Shown: positions 63,501 through 64,000 of the stretch, in pieces
Layout: the number at the start of each line of letters is the position of its first letter
Position numbering within the stretch: position 1 is the first letter of the stretch
Origin: Pirellulales bacterium
GTDB lineage: Bacteria; Planctomycetota; Planctomycetia; Pirellulales; JAEUIK01
Reading direction: 5' to 3'
Assembly: GCA_019636335.1 (NCBI GenBank)
Contig: JAHBXR010000028.1
Span: 1-64,000 of the forward strand
DNA: 64,000 bases
Made by a program: the position numbers and the translations under genes
The notes under the pieces: model-generated
Databases searched by the model: none
Seen by the model: only the letters and a program-made list of their open reading frames with translations
What the model was told of the DNA's origin: nothing

Positions 63501-64000
63501 CTGCGCGAGCTGTTCGAAACGGTGCCCGATCGCCGGCAGGATGCCGCCATGGGACTCGCCCAGCAGCCAGGCGGAGAGAACTGGCCGCTGTTGCTGCGGG
63601 CGCTACCGATCCTCGACGGCGGCGCCGCGCAGGAAGTCATCATGAAGCTCGGCACGGTCGATCAGAAGCCAGAACAGCCCGAGCCGGTGCGTCAGGTGAT
63701 TCTGGCGGGTCTGCGCTTGAAGAACAACGGCAGCAATCATGCCGTCGGGCTGCTCAAGAAATGGACCGGGCAGGATCTGACCACCGACGAGCAATCGTGG
63801 GATGTCGCCCTGGCCGAATGGCAGAAGTGGTTTGCCTCGAGTTATCCGAACGAGCCGCCGGCCGAACTGCCCCAGGTGGCACATGGCAGCAAGTGGACGT
63901 TCGACGAGCTGCGCGACTTCCTCCAGTCGGCCGAAGGGGGCGCCGGCAATGCGCAGCGCGGCGGACAGATCTTTGCCAAGGCGCAGTGCATCAAGTGCCA
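60582..64000 (+). CDS. Large PVC-type dehydrogenase with HEAT repeats and cytochrome c (3' cut)
   Basis: The ATG at 60582 follows GGGAGA. The signal peptide VLVLVAISLGHAPAAFA is followed by a PA14/jelly-roll-like sensor (about 40-150), a PQQ-like beta-propeller (about 200-560; GIVAMAFNERGEIIASQERG, FNARGDLFTFDSDMEWDEG and FSTGGRGTEGGIYRVVY), then HEAT repeats (about 600-1060). The last codons before the edge read AKAQCIKCH, the start of a c-type haem CxxCH motif, so the C-terminal cytochrome domain lies outside the window. It is a characteristic planctomycete exported oxidoreductase. The frame is open to base 64000. Confidence 0.92.
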   Translation, partial: MSLSYPVAHQRTVLWVVLVLVAISLGHAPAAFAWQESGDAQWIWAPDQQPGEIPPGTVYFRRVFNENDPERGQVEITCDDAFTLYVNGREVASDADWHTMKIYDIHKYLSKGRNVVAVRAENSTGGDAGLVALVTVKRRGGADVSYSTNDQWRVSTEEIAGWEQRGFKDGDWEKAVSLGEFGRTEPWGNQVSHPGGNSGRFKTPPNFAVERVASPQATGGIVAMAFNERGEIIASQERGPLLIVRDADGDGVPEAVSTYCDLVKNCQGILPLNGMVFAVGSGPEGVGMYRIEDENRDGTGDKATKLLSFKGDMGEHGPHAPVLGPDGLIYVMLGNHTAPDGVEYDPRSQHHHYYEGDLLQPKYEDAGGHAVGIKAPGGVVIRTDIAGSFVELYTGGFRNAYDMAFNARGDLFTFDSDMEWDEGLPWYRPTRVNHCIPGAEFGWRSGWSKWPDYFVDSLPSTIDIGRGSPTGVEFYNHRNFPTRYQDAFFMADWSMGRILAVKMQPAGGTYQARTEVFLTGRPLNVTDVAVGPDGGLYFSTGGRGTEGGIYRVVYTGKIPPPPESKGVMQAIRQPQLQSAWGRDRVAVLKREVGTDWDRQLPLLAADPKLPALDRVRALDLMQLVGPFPTSDLLVRLSTDTNADVRAKAATLMGIHYDDATNARLVELLGDADPTVRRRTCESLVAVGHQAPVEKLIALLNDPNRFVAWSARRALEQVPQDQWKDAVLGTDKPRQFVEGVTALLVLEPDRETAEQIISGVGRLMRGFVNDADFIGLLRVAQVALNRGGLTGDDVPEFRRQLAEEYPSLEPRMNRELVRLLVYLQATDALQRMSDELARADNPLAEKIHLGTHLRFMNEGWTTRQKLDLLRFYEFARSQPGGHSYKGYMDNFGRDFVALMTEDEKEEILAHGAEMPTAALAVIAKLPAENSPEVIDQLIALDRELASVDSDSAKMVQTGVVAVLAISPHPAAMSYLRELFETVPDRRQDAAMGLAQQPGGENWPLLLRALPILDGGAAQEVIMKLGTVDQKPEQPEPVRQVILAGLRLKNNGSNHAVGLLKKWTGQDLTTDEQSWDVALAEWQKWFASSYPNEPPAELPQVAHGSKWTFDELRDFLQSAEGGAGNAQRGGQIFAKAQCIKC

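Overview
The window is 64 kb of high-GC, densely coding bacterial chromosome, most likely from a Pirellulales-type planctomycete. The evidence is the combination of a DUF1501 Tat-exported protein, a DUF1559 prepilin-like protein (N-terminal RHGFTLVELLVVIAIIGIL), a PEP-CTERM protein, a family sulfatase with its own signal peptide, a giant signal peptidase I with an inserted extracytoplasmic domain, and a large PVC-type dehydrogenase with HEAT repeats and a C-terminal haem c motif. No tRNA, rRNA, CRISPR array, prophage or insertion-sequence transposase was seen.

Layout. 1-0.9 kb: an edge-truncated unknown gene, then an orphan MazE-type antitoxin followed by an internally deleted MazF remnant. 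0.9-4.5 kb: a tight operon of an APH-fold kinase, a divergent enolase paralogue, a cupin and a lipoprotein. 4.5-8.6 kb (minus): glycosyltransferase, FIST sensor, SCP2 protein, PEP-CTERM protein. 9-20 kb: signal peptidase I, PaaI thioesterase, sulfatase, esterase, a frameshifted small membrane gene, DUF1501, a metallophosphoesterase overlapping an alpha/beta-hydrolase-like gene, and a NagB-like isomerase. 20-26 kb: two related structured intergenic repeats, a SulP transporter, an unknown membrane-anchored protein, a DEAD-box helicase and a 24-residue histone-H1-like gene. 26-39 kb: M50 protease, LpxL-type acyltransferase, Rieske protein, double GNAT, an HD-GYP regulator with its hybrid kinase, a nucleotide-sugar dehydrogenase with a glycosyltransferase, VOC protein and thioesterase. 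39-48 kb: TPR gene in a more AT-rich patch, scpB, a DUF4198/DUF1559/Cys-rich group, canonical enolase, amidohydrolase and group II decarboxylase. 48-54 kb (minus): the replication-origin neighbourhood dnaA - putative origin - dnaN - dciA - gyrB. 54-64 kb: cysteine desulfurase, an oligopeptide ABC transporter lacking adjacent ATPases, and the start of the large dehydrogenase.

How genes work together. The kinase/enolase-like/cupin/lipoprotein set is translationally coupled and may be a small uncharacterised pathway; it is the best candidate here for something undescribed, since the enolase paralogue has lost the catalytic-site histidine while a canonical enolase sits 42 kb away. The origin-side genes supply initiation, clamp, helicase loading and supercoiling. 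The HD-GYP regulator and hybrid kinase form a c-di-GMP two-component pair. The FIST, PEP-CTERM, sulfatase and DUF1501 genes reflect planctomycete surface and polysaccharide biology.

All functional calls rest on motifs and gene order read by eye. No database search was run, and starts marked as chosen were picked on ribosome-binding sites or family length.
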